A stretch of DNA of 64,000 nucleotides, taken from positions 5,516,823-5,580,822 of the forward strand of contig CM119263.1 in assembly GCA_051294375.1 (NCBI GenBank). The letters are read 5' to 3'. Made by a program: the position numbers and the translations under genes. Within the stretch, counting starts at the first letter, position 1; each line of letters starts with the position of its first letter. The notes beneath the pieces were generated by a model. That model was not told the origin of the DNA, did no database searches, and was given only the letters and a program-made list of their open reading frames with translations. This document shows positions 10,250 through 53,264 of this stretch, piece after piece. This DNA is from Paraspadella gotoi (lineage: Eukaryota > Chaetognatha).

Positions 10250-11967
10250 ATGTCAAATAAAAAATCGTTGTAGTACAAACTCTAAACTTTGTTTTCGCTA
10301 AACACCAAAACACAACGAAACGAAAGGAATACCACATTATGGCTACTAATTATTCTTTTATATTTATATTTATATATATTTATATAGTTATAAACTGCAT
10401 TTGAATTTGGCATTAGAATTTGGTTCGTAGTTGTGACCACTGATATTTTCTATTGTTACACCTCTCTGCCAGATCATTTGTTTTCTCACCTCGATATCTC
10501 GTCGCGCTTTCTCCGTTTTCCGGTAGAGGACGCGGCGGAAATCCTTTTATTTCGTTAAAAGAGAGAAAAACAAAAAGAAAGAAAATGAGAGCGGATCTCG
10601 GTTTTATGATTGTTGTTCGTTCTTCTTTCATTTTCCTTGTTATTAAATAAAAAAAAAAACTGCTTTGTCAGTTAGGTTTTTTTACGAAACCCGGATTATT
10701 CTTTTTAATTGTCTTTTATTGTTGAAATTTTATTTTTAGTCTGTCAGTGTTTTAGAATATATTTTGGATTTAACTTTAAGAGTGGGTTTTTAGTTTGTTT
10801 TGTTAATCCGTAACTTGTTTCGTTTTCTCGAAATATTTGTGTTTTTTTTCGTCGTTTAGAAATCTGTGTCTTCGTCTTTTTGATGTTTTGTGCCAGAAAC
10901 GAAAAACACTCTTTTTTGGGTCGAAATAGTTTGACGTTTGAGTTCGACCTTTTTTAAAATTTCTCACAGATTATGAATTAACGAGCTGTTACGCAAGTCG
11001 GAAACAGCGACGAAACCGATGATACGACGTAAATTTATATCGTGAACAGAAAAAAAAAAGATGAATTAAATGTTCAAAATTTTTCGTTGACGCCCCTTCG
11101 ATAGTGTTTCTTTTTTTTAGGCAAAGTTACAAGTTATTACAATTTATACATCACTCCTTTATTTTTTACTTAATATTAAATAAAAGCTAATTCCTAACCC
11201 TAACGTTTAATCTATTTCTTAAACCTAACAACTAACAATTCCAAAATTAAAATGAAATGTGGCGTCATGAGAAAAGAAGGCACACACGGCTTAGATTTTT
11301 TTTCACTTACTCGCTTCTTTATACTGACTATTAGATCTGACTTTTAAATATTTTTAAAATAGAAATCCGCATTTCTTAGACAGGAAGCTCAAAAATTGTA
11401 TTTTACAATGAAAATCTCAAGCATATTTATAAGAATGAATACAACAAATACAACTCTTTTTTGAATTTTTTTTTGTATCGAGACACTATAATAATTAGGT
11501 ACAAGTGCCATTATTGCTCGTAGCACTGTGTTAATTAATACTTTGTGAAGAGGGAGAGATAATGAGAATCGAATTTGGTATTTTTAACAAATTAAAACTG
11601 AAAAGAATAGAATAAACTTCAAAATGTCTGATTATAGGCCAACCCTAGTGCAGTTCAGTGAGAACAAAGTCCTTTCATGCGATCAGGTGCAACAATTTCA
11701 GTACAAAAGCATTTTTAAATTATTAAACGTGTCATTTTTTTAAGGCAGGTTTGAAAACAAACTAAAAATCTCTTTTGACCAGTTTATTTATGAGTAAATC
11801 ATTGTTTTGCCTTGGGTTTATTATTATCTATCTGATGAAGTTTTAACGAAAAAATAATAATTTTATACATTTTTTTGAGCATTTAGAATTGACAAAACTC
11901 TGCCTTCAAACGTATTTCCACGCGTTAATGCAATCATCAGCAACGACACGATCCAGAGTTTTTAGCT

Positions 11968-12040
11968 GATTGGTCGATTCACCCGGGCCCTGTTCTGATT
12001 GGTCAAGAATACAATGTTTTGATTCTTGACGTGATTGGTC
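11968..12040 (-). promoter_or_regulatory. cluster of three CCAAT boxes
   Basis: GATTGGTC occurs at 11968-11975, 11997-12004 and 12033-12040, which reads GACCAATC on the minus strand, with spacings of 29 and 36 bases. CCCGGGCCC and TCCCGGGA palindromes lie among them, in otherwise AT-rich DNA. CCAAT is the NF-Y core; three evenly oriented copies suggest a promoter or enhancer. No gene start is identified next to it. Confidence 0.4.
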
Positions 12041-13352
12041 GGTCCCGGGACAATCGTGGGAATTAGAGTAAAAGACAATGTTGCTGTAATTAAGCTACAT
12101 ACGTTCGAAATGAAAAAAAAATCTCAAAGAACAAATGATTGAAGCTAATTCAGAAGAGATGACGCGTTGGCTTTCGTTTAAGAATAACCTTTTGCTTAAG
12201 GTATTAAATGGTTCATTATTTATGAAATTTTGAGTTGAAAGTTAAGAATATTTAAAAAAAAGTCAGCGCAACATCTAGTCTGAATTTTGCCCCCCAAAAA
12301 ACTTTTTTGTGTACACAGAGCTGCCTATGGCTGTTAGAATCCCGCGATTGATTTTTTGTTTATAAATCGAGGAGATCTTTTTAAACAAAAACATTTTCTA
12401 GAAACTACAAATAAAATAAAATAAAAACCGGTTCAACAGAGACTTATACATATGAACAATAGCGTATTAAGAAATGTAAAATAAACGATCTAGTAAATAA
12501 AAACATATTTAAATGATTAGAAATGAAAAAAAAAAAAAATCTCCGAGGAAGTGACGAGATGGGAATGGAAGCGCGATTGACTTGTTGCTGTTTTGTTTAT
12601 TAAATTGAAAACAATAAACAAACAAAAGAGAGACTAGAGATATCTTTGGCTCAGCGGGATTCATTGCATGATTGGCTCGAGGAGATATACTTCAAGGTTC
12701 ATATTTAAAGTTAAAAACTACAGTCTGAATATTTTTAGAAATAAAATAATACGTTTGACTAGCACTCTGATAGAATTGTCCAAAGTTTTATAACTTGAAA
12801 TTTTATGGCAAGAAGGAATGTTTTACCTCATGGCCCGATAGAGGGCCGCGTCTCAAAAAAAAAAAAAAAAAATAAACAACAAAAGATCAGGATAAAACAT
12901 AAATCGTTATGAAGATGAATAACGGAGGTTGGAAGGAGCGAAACAATCTCGAATTTATATACACAAACGTTTAACATTAGATGTATAAACCTCATTCAAC
13001 TCCTTAAAAATATTGAAACAGCTTTGGTTTTATTTTAGTAGGTGGGAAGACAGGAGCAAAAAAGAAAAGAGAAATATGAGTATGTTATACAACCCTGGTT
13101 TTTTTTGTTTTCTGAAATGAAAATAAAAAAGCAATGAATACGGGAGACGATGGACAAGTTAAGCAGTGAAATCATGGAACTATTGCTTGATGGTACAACT
13201 TGCAAGATGGCAAAATGGCGCTATTGAGCGATGGCACCACTGCTGTTGTTGTCTCATCAACTCTTCACGGATAAATTGCTTTGCTTTTGATAAATAGAAA
13301 ATTTGAGGAAAAAAATTTACTTAAACGTGTAAAGGTAGAGAGAAAGAAAAAG

Positions 13353-13353
<1 letters not shown>

Positions 13354-13443
<90 letters not shown>

Positions 13444-13444
13444 C

Positions 13445-13481
<37 letters not shown>
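13354..13481. repeat. (GA)n satellite, ~130 bases
   Basis: About 42 perfect GA units (13354-13437), then an ACAGACACAG interruption and more GA to 13481. The open frames across it are artefacts of the repeat. Confidence 0.95.
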
Positions 13482-13628
13482 TTTTAACATGGGATGCTTC
13501 CAAGAATAATCCTTTTATGATTGTTATTGTAAAAATAAAAAAAAAGACATAAATAAGATGAGGATTTTTGTATAAACTGTACATAAAACAACGGAAGGAT
13601 TTTTGTTTTTTATAAGACTCAACATTAT

Positions 13629-13634
13629 TTTATT
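13629..13634 (-). promoter_or_regulatory. candidate polyadenylation signal of the EBF gene
   Basis: AATAAA on the minus strand, about 460 bases after the EBF stop codon at 14099-14097. The intervening 3' UTR contains purine-rich and GAT-rich runs. Confidence 0.4.
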
Positions 13635-14096
13635 TTTGGTAATAAATCAATAAAAAAAACTTCATCGGTTTTTGGTTGACAAGAAAAATAAGAGTGAGAG
13701 AGAGAGAGACAAACAAGGAAGTAGTCTTTTTTTTAATACATCGTTTGTTTAAAAAAAAAGTTCACGTAGTAATATAATCAACAGGATTTTTTATAATTCG
13801 TTCTTGCGCAGGAATGAATGATGATGATGACGACGATGATGATAACGATGATAAACCGGAAACGACGCAATGAACGAAGATGAGGGCGAAAACGGCGACG
13901 ACGAAACAGACAAAACAAAGAGCAAAACATCACGCAAAAACGAAACGGGAGCTCTTTGTTTTCTTTTTTTCTCGAATTCGGCAACAAAGAGATGGAGACG
14001 GGGGGGGAGGGGGTGAGTGTCGGCGGCGGTGGAAGGAGGAAGGGGTGGGGGGGGGGAAAGGGAAGCGGGGGGGAGTTCCCCCCCACACGTTGGGGA

Positions 14097-43990
<29,894 letters not shown>

Positions 43991-44450
43991 CTGAGAAATG
44001 TAAACAAAAAACGAAAATGTAAACAAACAGAAAGATTCTCGACTCATAAACAAAAATACAAAAAGAGTTTGGATTAAATTAAAAAAAAAAAAGAAACAAA
44101 GCAAAAACAGAGAAGCAAAAAAGAAGAAAAAAAATCGTTTTCTCTGTATATTTTTTTCCCTTCAGGCAAAGAAGATGAATAACTTTTGACAACAACAACA
44201 ACAACAACAAGGAAAACAACTAAACATTCTTATTCTGTTTCAATTTTCAACGAAATCCCGAAAATACACGAGGAGATAATGTTGTTGTCGTCGTCGTCGT
44301 CGTCGTTGTTGTTGTGGCCTCAGGCTTTTGTTTCTCTCTCGATTTCGTCGCCATTAATTCGGTTATTACTCCATTATTGTTTTTCACGTAGGGGAAATCT
44401 TTCTATAGTTATAAGGAAGGAAGGAAGGAAGGAAGGAAGGAAGGAAGGAA

Positions 44451-44475
44451 NNNNNNNNNNNNNNNNNNNNNNNNN
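44451..44475. other. assembly gap (25 N) in GGAA satellite
   Basis: 25 N inside AAGG repeats. The first copy (33120-33160) crosses the same point without N. Confidence 0.99.
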
Positions 44476-45179
44476 AGAAGGAAGAAGGAAGAAGGAAAAG
44501 GACAAAAAGAAAGACCACGAAAAGACCGGACGAAAAGACCGACGAAGGCGATTCACGACAAACCGACCGACAGACGTAAATAGACAGACCGACCGACCAA
44601 GACCATATATAGATTTTATATGCTTAGCCGTCCTTCAATAGCTGAAAGACTGCTAATGACGTCAAAGCTTTAAAAGAAATAAATAGATAGAAAAATGATG
44701 ACGATGTAGCCGTAGTATTAATTACAACAACAGACGGAAAGATGGTAACTTTAAGTAACGACAAATTTGCTTTGTTGTATTGTACAAGTTATCTGATACA
44801 TTACCATAAATGAAAAAATTAAGAAGAGAAAAAGAGGAGAACAAAACACAAAAACGACAAGCAACGACTGAAGTGTTTAAAATTTACAAAAAAAGTAACT
44901 TAAATTTTCTATCTCTCATTTTTTTTCTTCTTCTTCTTTTCTTCTTTTTACTTCTTAATTGATTTTTCCTTCTTCTTTTCCTCAACTCGTTTTTTCTTTT
45001 TCAATTTTCACTTCACACATTCTCTTCCACTCTCTCTCGTGCCTCTCTCCCTCTCCCCCCCTCTCTCGTCTCTCCACGGCCCGCCTGCCCAATTTTTCCT
45101 TCCCCGAGTGTCAGCCAGTTCCAGCGCAGCCTTCTCGAATCTCGAGGGACCCTTTTCGTACGCACCCGGCCAGAGAGAG

Positions 45180-45217
<38 letters not shown>

Positions 45218-45233
45218 AGAAGAGAGAGACGGC

Positions 45234-45264
<31 letters not shown>

Positions 45265-45843
45265 CAGAAATAGAGAGAGAGAGAGAGAGAAGCGGCTTCT
45301 CGCCGCCGCAAGGCCGACCGAAGGCGGCTTCGTTTCGAGGCCTTCCCCCCGACCTCCCCCCCTCATTCGCCCGACACGCGGGCGGGCAACTGGAGTCGAC
45401 GCCGTTTGGAGCGGGCGCTGACCACGTGCGAGCGAGCAGAGGCGGGGCCACCCCCTTCTCTCTGTCGCTCCGGGGCCACAACAGCAAACACAGGGCATGA
45501 GCGATTGAAGGCTACAGGGGCCAAACCTCGACCCAGCCTCATCACAACACCCCGCCCACTCCAACACCCACCTCTTCCCTTTTTTTCACCCCCGTTGGAG
45601 TTTTCCTTTTTGTGCCACAAATTGACTCGACTTTCTTGCTCCTTCGCTTCTCTTTGCTCCAGAACCTTTACTTCCTCTCTTTCTCTTTGCTCCAGTTCAA
45701 GACCTCGATTTTTCTTCAAGTCAACGTTATTGCTTCCAATACATTCAAGCCACTTTTTCGCCGGTTGTCTGTACGAATGTAAGCGCGGCAACGGATATTT
45801 CCCGGATTTTTATTGTTCTCTCTCTCTCTCTCTCTCTCTCTTC

Positions 45844-45903
<60 letters not shown>

Positions 45904-46029
45904 TCCCTAAGTTCTTTTTTTTTTCTTTTATAAATTCGACGCCTTTCTTTCTCTTCTTTCTTTCTTTCTTTCTTTTCTTTCTTTTCTCTTTCTTTCTTTT
46001 CCTTTCTTTCTTTTTCATCCTCTCTCTTT
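44476..46029. repeat. redundant segment 4, second identical copy
   Basis: Identical to 33155-34708. At 46030 it jumps back to AAGGAAGG, restarting the same sequence. Confidence 0.92.
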
Positions 46030-46704
46030 AAGGAAGGAAGGAAGGAAGGAAAAGGAACAAAAAGAAAGACCGACGAAAAGACCGACGAAAAGACCGACGA
46101 AGGCGTTCACCGACAAACCGACCGACAGACCGATAAATAGACAGACCGACCGACCAAGACCATATATAGATTTTTATATGCTTAGCCTCCATCAATAGTG
46201 AAAGACTGTAACGACGTCGAAAGCTTAAAAGAAATAAAAGAAAAAAAGATGACGATGTAGCCGTAGTATTAATTTACAACAACAGACGGAAAGATGGTAA
46301 CTTTAATAACGACAACAATTTGTTTGTTGTATGTACAAGTTATCTGATACATACATAATGAATTAAGAGGAGAAAGAGGAGAACAAACACAAAAACGACA
46401 ACAACGACTGAAGTGTTTAAAATTTACAAAAAAAGTAACTAATTTTCTTCTCTCATTTTTTTTCTTCTTCTTCTTCTTCTTCTTTTACTTCTTAATGATT
46501 TCTCCTTCTTCTTTTTCCGCAACTCGTTTTTCTTTTCAATTTTCACTTCACACATTCTCTTCCACTCTCTCTCTCTCTCTCTCCCTCTCCCCCCCCTCTC
46601 TCGTCTCTCCACGGCCCGCTGCCCAATTTTTCCTTCCCCGAGTGGTCAGCCAGTTCCAGCGCAGCCCTTCGAATCTCGAGGGACCCTTTTCGGTCGCACC
46701 CGGC

Positions 46705-46797
<93 letters not shown>

Positions 46798-47337
46798 CGG
46801 CTCGTCGCGCCGCAAGGGCCGACCGAGGCGGCTCGTTTCGAGGCCTCCCCCCGACCTCCCCCCCTCATTCGCCCGACACGCGGGCGGGCAACTGGAGTCG
46901 ACGCCGGTTTGGAGCGGGCGCTGACCGGGCGAGCGAGCAGAGCGGGGCACCCCCTTCTCTCTGTCCTCCTGGGGCCACAACAGCAACACAGGGCATGAGC
47001 GATGAAGGCTACAGGGCCAAACCTCGACCCAGCCTCATTCACAACACCCCGCCCACTCAACACCCCACCTCTTCCCCTTTTTTTCACCCCCGGTGGTTTT
47101 CCTTTTTGGTGCCACAAATGGACTCGACTTTCTTGCTCCTTCGCTTCTCTTTTTGCTCCAGAACCTTTACTCCTCTCTTTCTCTTTGCTCCAGTCAAGAC
47201 TCGTTTTTCTTCAAGTCAACGTTAATTGCTCCAATACATTTCAGCCACTTTTCGCGCGGTTGTCTGTACGAATGTAAGCGGGCAACGGATATTTCCCGGA
47301 TTTTTATGTGCTCTCTCTCTCTCTCTCTCTCTCTCTC
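46030..47337. repeat. redundant segment 4, third copy
   Basis: Diverged from 33155-34520 by indels. It has a longer pure GA tract (46706-46795) and ends in a TC satellite at the gap. Confidence 0.88.
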
Positions 47338-47587
47338 NNNNNNNNNNNNNNNNNNNNNNNNNNNNNNNNNNNNNNNNNNNNNNNNNNNNNNNNNNNNNNN
47401 NNNNNNNNNNNNNNNNNNNNNNNNNNNNNNNNNNNNNNNNNNNNNNNNNNNNNNNNNNNNNNNNNNNNNNNNNNNNNNNNNNNNNNNNNNNNNNNNNNNN
47501 NNNNNNNNNNNNNNNNNNNNNNNNNNNNNNNNNNNNNNNNNNNNNNNNNNNNNNNNNNNNNNNNNNNNNNNNNNNNNNNNNNNNNNN
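47338..47587. other. assembly gap (250 N)
   Basis: N run after a TC satellite. The fourth copy reads through the equivalent place (53935-54130) with TTTC-rich sequence. Confidence 0.99.
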
Positions 47588-47694
47588 ACCGCCGCGGCAA
47601 CTGACTCCGCCATTTTGTTGGTTGGAGATCGAGCCTTTGAAAAGGCGAAGGCACCCGAGGCGCCGCCAAACGCGAACAAAACGAAGAAAACGTC

Positions 47695-47912
47695 NNNNNN
47701 NNNNNNNNNNNNNNNNNNNNNNNNNNNNNNNNNNNNNNNNNNNNNNNNNNNNNNNNNNNNNNNNNNNNNNNNNNNNNNNNNNNNNNNNNNNNNNNNNNNN
47801 NNNNNNNNNNNNNNNNNNNNNNNNNNNNNNNNNNNNNNNNNNNNNNNNNNNNNNNNNNNNNNNNNNNNNNNNNNNNNNNNNNNNNNNNNNNNNNNNNNNN
47901 NNNNNNNNNNNN
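47695..47912. other. assembly gap (218 N)
   Basis: N run ending in a GA satellite. The equivalent sequence in the sister copy is about 54275-54410. Confidence 0.99.
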
Positions 47913-48093
47913 AGAGAGAGAGAGAGAGAGAGAGAGAGTCAAAACCATTTACCATAGATATTACACGAAATCAGCTCCCCGCTCCGTGGCCTCGAGCGGA
48001 GAGACGGCCTTAACCAAACTGGTTCCGGTTCCATTGGGCCTCTTCATTAAACGAGAGGCGAAGCGAAAGGAATTCTCTATGTTTGACTCTTGT

Positions 48094-48131
<38 letters not shown>

Positions 48132-49069
48132 GTCGTCGTCGTCGGGGACCTGCGGGGACTGGGACCCAGGGAATCAGGGATTCGGGGATTTAGGGACTTC
48201 TTATCAAAATCGAGTGGAACGTCGAGCGTCGAGGGACGCGGGGCCGCTTCCGGTTTTGAGGGTGGGCGTGGCTGCGGTGGGTGGGTGGGGATCGAGAGCT
48301 GGCGCGAAAAGTCGTGACGAATGAGCGGAAGGGAATCACAATCGAGTGAAGTTGATTGTCGAATGCGATTGCAACTGATTGCAAGTGATTGCAAGTGAAT
48401 GTGCGAACTTGAGAAATTGACTGAGATAGCGAGGGATTTTTTATATTTTTTGAAAACGAACGGAAAATAGAATTAGTGTCATAAAATGATAGAATGATAG
48501 AATGATTGATTCTATCAGTAAACTTATACAATGTCTACCTAAACTCATTTAAATATCAATGTGTAGCTCTTCAAATAATATGGTTGAGTAAAATTGCGTG
48601 AAAGAAAGAAATCAGGATAACATTCCCTCACGCCTTCGTCCGCTGGGGATCTGAGCAAGGGGTGTTGAAGGGGTTTAGGGGTGTTTAAGGGGTGTTTAGG
48701 AGTGGTGAGGTTGTTCAGTTTAGCCTTGAGGGTGTTCTCAGGGGGTCTGGGGAACAGGTTGTGGCAAGACAGGGGTGTAGGGGTGAAGGAAATAGCAGGG
48801 ATGGAGAGGTGGAGGGATGGAGGGGAGGGGATGGGAGAGGGAAGAGAGGGATGGTCGGGGGAGAGTGGGCGGTTCATCGCCTCTGGGAAAAGAGACGCGA
48901 CGTCACTTGGATGACGGAAGTCGCGTCAACGGAAGGCCACGCCNNNNNNNNNNNNACGACGACGACGACGACGACGACGACAAGGGAAAATGGAAAGAAA
49001 AAGAAAATCAGTTCTGTCATTCGCTCAGGAAATCTTCTCTTTTCTCTCCTTTTTTCTCTCCCTCTTTCT

Positions 49070-49120
<51 letters not shown>

Positions 49121-49387
49121 TTTCTCTCTCTCTATCTCTTCTTCTCTCTCTCAGCTAGAAAATCCCTCGTTAGATGTCGCCGGGAGAGGAAGAAAGGTCA
49201 ACCGCGGGTTTGACTGATGGCGCCCTCTGTCCAAGGCCGTTCGAGGTCATTGCGAGGTCATTGCGGGGTCATTTCAAGGTCAACGAAGGTCAAAGAAGAA
49301 GAGAAGCCCGAACCGAAATCCGAGGTCATCAGTGTTGAGAAGAAAAAAGAGAGGTAGGAAGAGAGGGAAAGAGAGTAAGGATGCAGA
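47913..49387. repeat. redundant segment 5, cleaner copy
   Basis: Reappears with indels at about 54410-56570. It contains a TCG tract, GGGGTGTTTA-type repeats (48660-48715) and a TC satellite, with no supported gene. Confidence 0.85.
48944..48955. other. assembly gap (12 N) beside CGA repeat
   Basis: 12 N before a (CGA)n tract. The sister copy reads an extra ~430 bases with GA satellite here (55590-56020), so sequence is missing. Confidence 0.95.
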
Positions 49388-49412
49388 NNNNNNNNNNNNN
49401 NNNNNNNNNNNN
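49388..49412. other. assembly gap (25 N), misjoin
   Basis: It joins the end of segment 5 to the segment 2 minisatellite. In the sister copy, segment 5 continues instead into a GA satellite at 56570. Confidence 0.99.
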
Positions 49413-52400
49413 AGAGAGAGATTCACGGTTCAAAGGACAAACATCAAGATTGAGGTCAGAGATCACGGTTCAAAAGGTTCACCATCAAAAAAGATCGAGT
49501 TAGGATCACGGTTCAAAAGGTTCAAACATCAAAGGTCGACGGTTCAGAGGTCAAGGTTCAAAGTCAAAGCATCAAAAGATCGGGGGAGGTTCAGAGGTCA
49601 AGGTTTCAAAACCGGTCCGGGATTGAGGGGGTCAGCGTTCACCACTTCAGAAGTTTAAAGGTCGTGAAGAGGTGACTCGACTCCCTCTCCGTCAAAAGAT
49701 GGCAGCTGTGGTGAGTGAGTCGAGGGTAAAGGGCGAGAGGAGAGCCCCACCAAAGGACGGCGCCGTCTGCAGGGAAAGGGGCTGAAGCGGGGGGGGGGAT
49801 GGAGAGAATCGGCGCGAGTGAGGCGCGGTCGAGACGCGCTCCTTTGAAACTCGCGGCCGCTTCTTCGCTGGAGACCAAATTCCATTCATTTTCTCTTTGG
49901 TCAAGAATTCGACCTCTCGACAGCCGGGGGGCGGTGGGGGGGGAAGAGGGGGAAATTGAGTGGATTTGGGGGTTAGGGGGTTTGGTGGGGCAAAGGGTGA
50001 GAATGTGGTCAAATGGGCGGAGGTCGGAAGGGGTTAGGAGTAAGGGGAGCGAAACTGGACGCCTTGGTTTCATTTTTTCAAAGCTGGAGCTTCAATATTT
50101 TGGAGAAAGAGCGGAGTTTTGAGAGTTGGACGCTTTGGCTAAAGGAGGTGAACTGGGTGTCGGAAGTTTAAGGCTAAGAATACATCCGGAGTTTCACATC
50201 GCGGGTTTCACATCCGGAGATTTCACATCCGGAGATTCACACATCAGGTTTTGCGTCCCAAGATTTTCTTTTTCTTGACTTTCGGTGACGGAGAAAATGA
50301 AGACGAGGACGACGACAATGACACGAACGACGACGAGTTGATGAAGACGACTTTAAATTCCGGAAGCCGAACGACGTTGATGGCGACAACGACGACGACG
50401 ACGACGACGACACTGCCCGACGACGCCGACGAACGACGACGAGGAAGTCGATTAAAGGAATGACGAAAACTAACAAAGACGAACGCGAAAGCGAAGTTTC
50501 TACTTTTCCAAAAAAACAATTTGGTCGCGCATTCACAGGACGTGATTTTGTAAAGATTGTGTGACGGTGAAATAACTTTCTCACGCCATTTATTTCTCAA
50601 CAAACTTTGCGCAAAAACTTTACCTTCACATCTGACTAATCTCTCACAAGCCGAATCATCAACGACGCCACGAGCCGACAAAAAAAAAGTCGTAAGATCA
50701 GAAGCGGGCAAAAGGTCAGGCAATTGGTCGGGCCATGTTTTATCGCAAAGCCACTCTTAAAGTCGGCTCAAATCTGCCGCGAGGTCACCATGGAAACCGC
50801 CAAAAGTTTCTTGGGAACAGGACAAAAGTTTTGGGACACCAAAGCTGAGGGCATGGAAACGGCATGGAAACCGACAATGGAAACCAGCATGGATCTCCTT
50901 AATCGAACTTGAATTGGAAGGAATGAAAGCATGGAAGCATGAAGGCAGAGATGTTATCTCTTAATCAATAAAATAAGATGAACTCGTTCAGGTCGTTTAG
51001 ATAAATACGTTTCTATTCAAGCAAAAAGGAACAGTGTTCGAATAAAAGAATGAAACCATTTGCTGTCTGCAAATGAAGGCGAATGCGCCTTTAGTCAAGA
51101 ACTCAAGAAACTCTGGTCAGAGGCGCCTCATCTTCTCCTCCTCCTCCCTCCTCCTCCTCCTCCTCATCTTGGAACCTTTTTATCTCGCAATTTTTTTTAC
51201 AATGAGGACCAAAAGGAAACTCATCAAATCCAAGGCACTGACCCTGTCGTGTCGTCGTCGTCGTCGTTGGTTGTCGTCGTCGTCGTCGTTTAACTGACCG
51301 TTTTGTTAACCGTCAATTCAACGATTTTTTCCTTTTAAGCGAAAAAAAAAAACTAAATCAAGGATGAAAAATCGTCGCTCGTTGTCCCGAGTTCGTCCGT
51401 TATCATCTTCTCGGTCGTTGTTGTCGTCGTCGTTGTTGTTGTTATCGTCGTCGTTGTTGCTGTTTATCCATGGTCTTATTCGTCGTTTGCTCGAAGATTT
51501 TAACTTTTAAAATCAAACGTTACCTATGTAAATAATTAAAGTAGGCAAATCAATAAATCCCTCTTGAACGAGGAATTTATTGATTTTTTTTTGGTTTTAT
51601 TTATTTATCAATTCCTTTAGAATATTTTTTTCAACTTTATTAACCTATTGAATTTTTGTTAAACTTTTTTTAGGAATGACTCCTCTTTAAAATATTCTTT
51701 CCTTTTATAGATTTTACTTTACTACTTTCGATTTACTCTCACACTTTTTTTCAATGACTCTTCCTTCCTTCAGATTTCCATTTTCCCCTTTATATTTGCT
51801 CTCCCCCCTTTCAGATTTGCTTCTCCACCTTCCGATTTAACTCCACCCCTTCGGATGAATGCCAACCGTCTTGCCCTTCTTTTCCGTGTTTGGAATTGTT
51901 GTGACAAACATGTTTTCCGAAACTGAGAGAAGGCGGACCGTCCACGTTTACGTCGTAGAGAGAACCACCTGGAATGTAAACAAAAAACGAAAATGGTAAA
52001 CAAACAGAAAGATTCTGACTCATAAACAAAAATACCAAAAAGAAGTTTGGATTAAAATTAAAAAAAAAAAAAGAAAAACAAAGCAAGAAACAGAGAAGCA
52101 AAAAAGAAGAAAAAACAATCGTTTTCTCTGTATAATTTTTTTCCCTTCAGGCAAAGAAGATGAATAACTTTTGACAACACAACAACAAAACAAGGAAAAA
52201 CAACTAAACATTCTTATTCTGTTTCAATTTTCAACGAAATCGGAAAATAACACGAGGAGATAATGTTGTTGATCGTTCGTCGTCGTAGTCGTCGTCGTCG
52301 TTGTTGTTGTGGGCCTCAGCTTTTTGTTTCCTCTCTCGATTTCGTCGCCATTAATTCGTTATTACTCCATTATTGTTTTTTCAGCGGTAGGGGAAATCTT

Positions 52401-53201
52401 TCTATATTATAAGGAAGGAAGGAAGGAAAGGTAAGGAGGAAGGAAGGAAGGAAGGAAGGAAGGAAGAAGGAAGGAAGAAGGAAGGAAGGGAAGGAAAAAG
52501 AACAAAAAGAAAAACCGACGAAAAGACCGAGAAAAAGGACCGACGAAGGCGTTTCAACCCGACAACCGACCGACAGACGCGATAAATAGACAGACCGCCG
52601 ACCAAGACCCATATATAGATTTTTATATGCTTAGCCTCCTTGCATAGTGAAAGACTGTAATGACGTAGAAAGCTTAAAAGAAATAAAAGAAAAAAGAATG
52701 AGATGTACGCCGTAGTATTATTTACAACACAGACGGAAAGATGGTAACTTTAATAACGACAACAATTGTTTGTTGTATGTACAAGTTATCTGATACATGC
52801 ATAATGAATAAGAGGAGAAAGAGGAGAACAATACACAACGAAGAACACCGACTGAGTGTTTAAAATTTAACCAAAAAAAGTAACATAATGTTTCTTCCTC
52901 ATTTTTTTTCTTCTTCTTCTCTTTCTTCTTCTTTTACTTCTTAATGATTTCTCTCTTCTTCTTTTTTCCGCAACGTCGTTTTTCTCTTTTCAATTTTCAC
53001 TTCACAACATTCTCTTCCCACTCATCTCTCTCTCTCTCTCTCCCTCTGCCCCCCTCTCAACTCGTTCTCTCCAGACACGGCCCTGCGCCGCTGCCCAAAT
53101 ATTTTCCTTCCGCCGAGTGGTCGATCCATTCCTAGCGCCAGCCCTTCGACATCTGCGAGGGACCCTTTCGGGGTCGCACCCGGCCCAGAGAGAAGAGAGA
53201 G

Positions 53202-53264
<63 letters not shown>

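Larger units (their letters stand above)
9181..10360. mobile_element. Penelope-like or retrozyme-like element with inverted arms and 13 bp target duplication
   Basis: Arms 9191-9407 and 10081-10301 are near-perfect inverted repeats (~217 and 221 bases), each with an internal GA/TC tract. The 13-mer AATTATTCTTTTA occurs at 9181-9193 and 10348-10360, as expected for a target-site duplication. Each arm has a hammerhead-ribozyme core, a feature established for the terminal repeats of Penelope-like retroelements and for metazoan retrozymes. The 670-base centre is GC-richer with short open frames in all three forward frames, none recognised as reverse transcriptase or GIY-YIG endonuclease. This is therefore a truncated or non-autonomous copy. 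The tail after the right arm (10302-10347) lacks a left counterpart. Confidence 0.75.
10361..13628. other. AT-rich stretch without a recognisable gene
   Basis: No frame of useful length shows coding composition or family motifs. The region is AT-rich with scattered A/T homopolymers. The only structured features are a CCAAT-type cluster at 11968-12040 and the GA satellite at 13354-13481. It separates the Penelope-like element from the 3' end of the EBF gene. Confidence 0.6.

Noticed and set aside
13281-13584. Arg-Glu and Ser-Leu repeat proteins
   Set aside because: Translations of the (GA)n satellite; the same holds for the many R-E and S-L frames at 25-29, 33-36, 44-47, 53-56 and 60-61.7 kb.
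48660-48715. GGGGTTTAGGGGTGTTTAAGG resembling telomeric repeat
   Set aside because: Unit length and sequence vary and no TTAGGG array is present; a simple GT-rich repeat.
48545-48877. Pro-rich minus-strand frame beginning MNRPLSPDHPSLPSP
   Set aside because: Derived from CCCTCTCC and GGGGTGTTTA repeats; broken by indels in the sister copy and without splice support.
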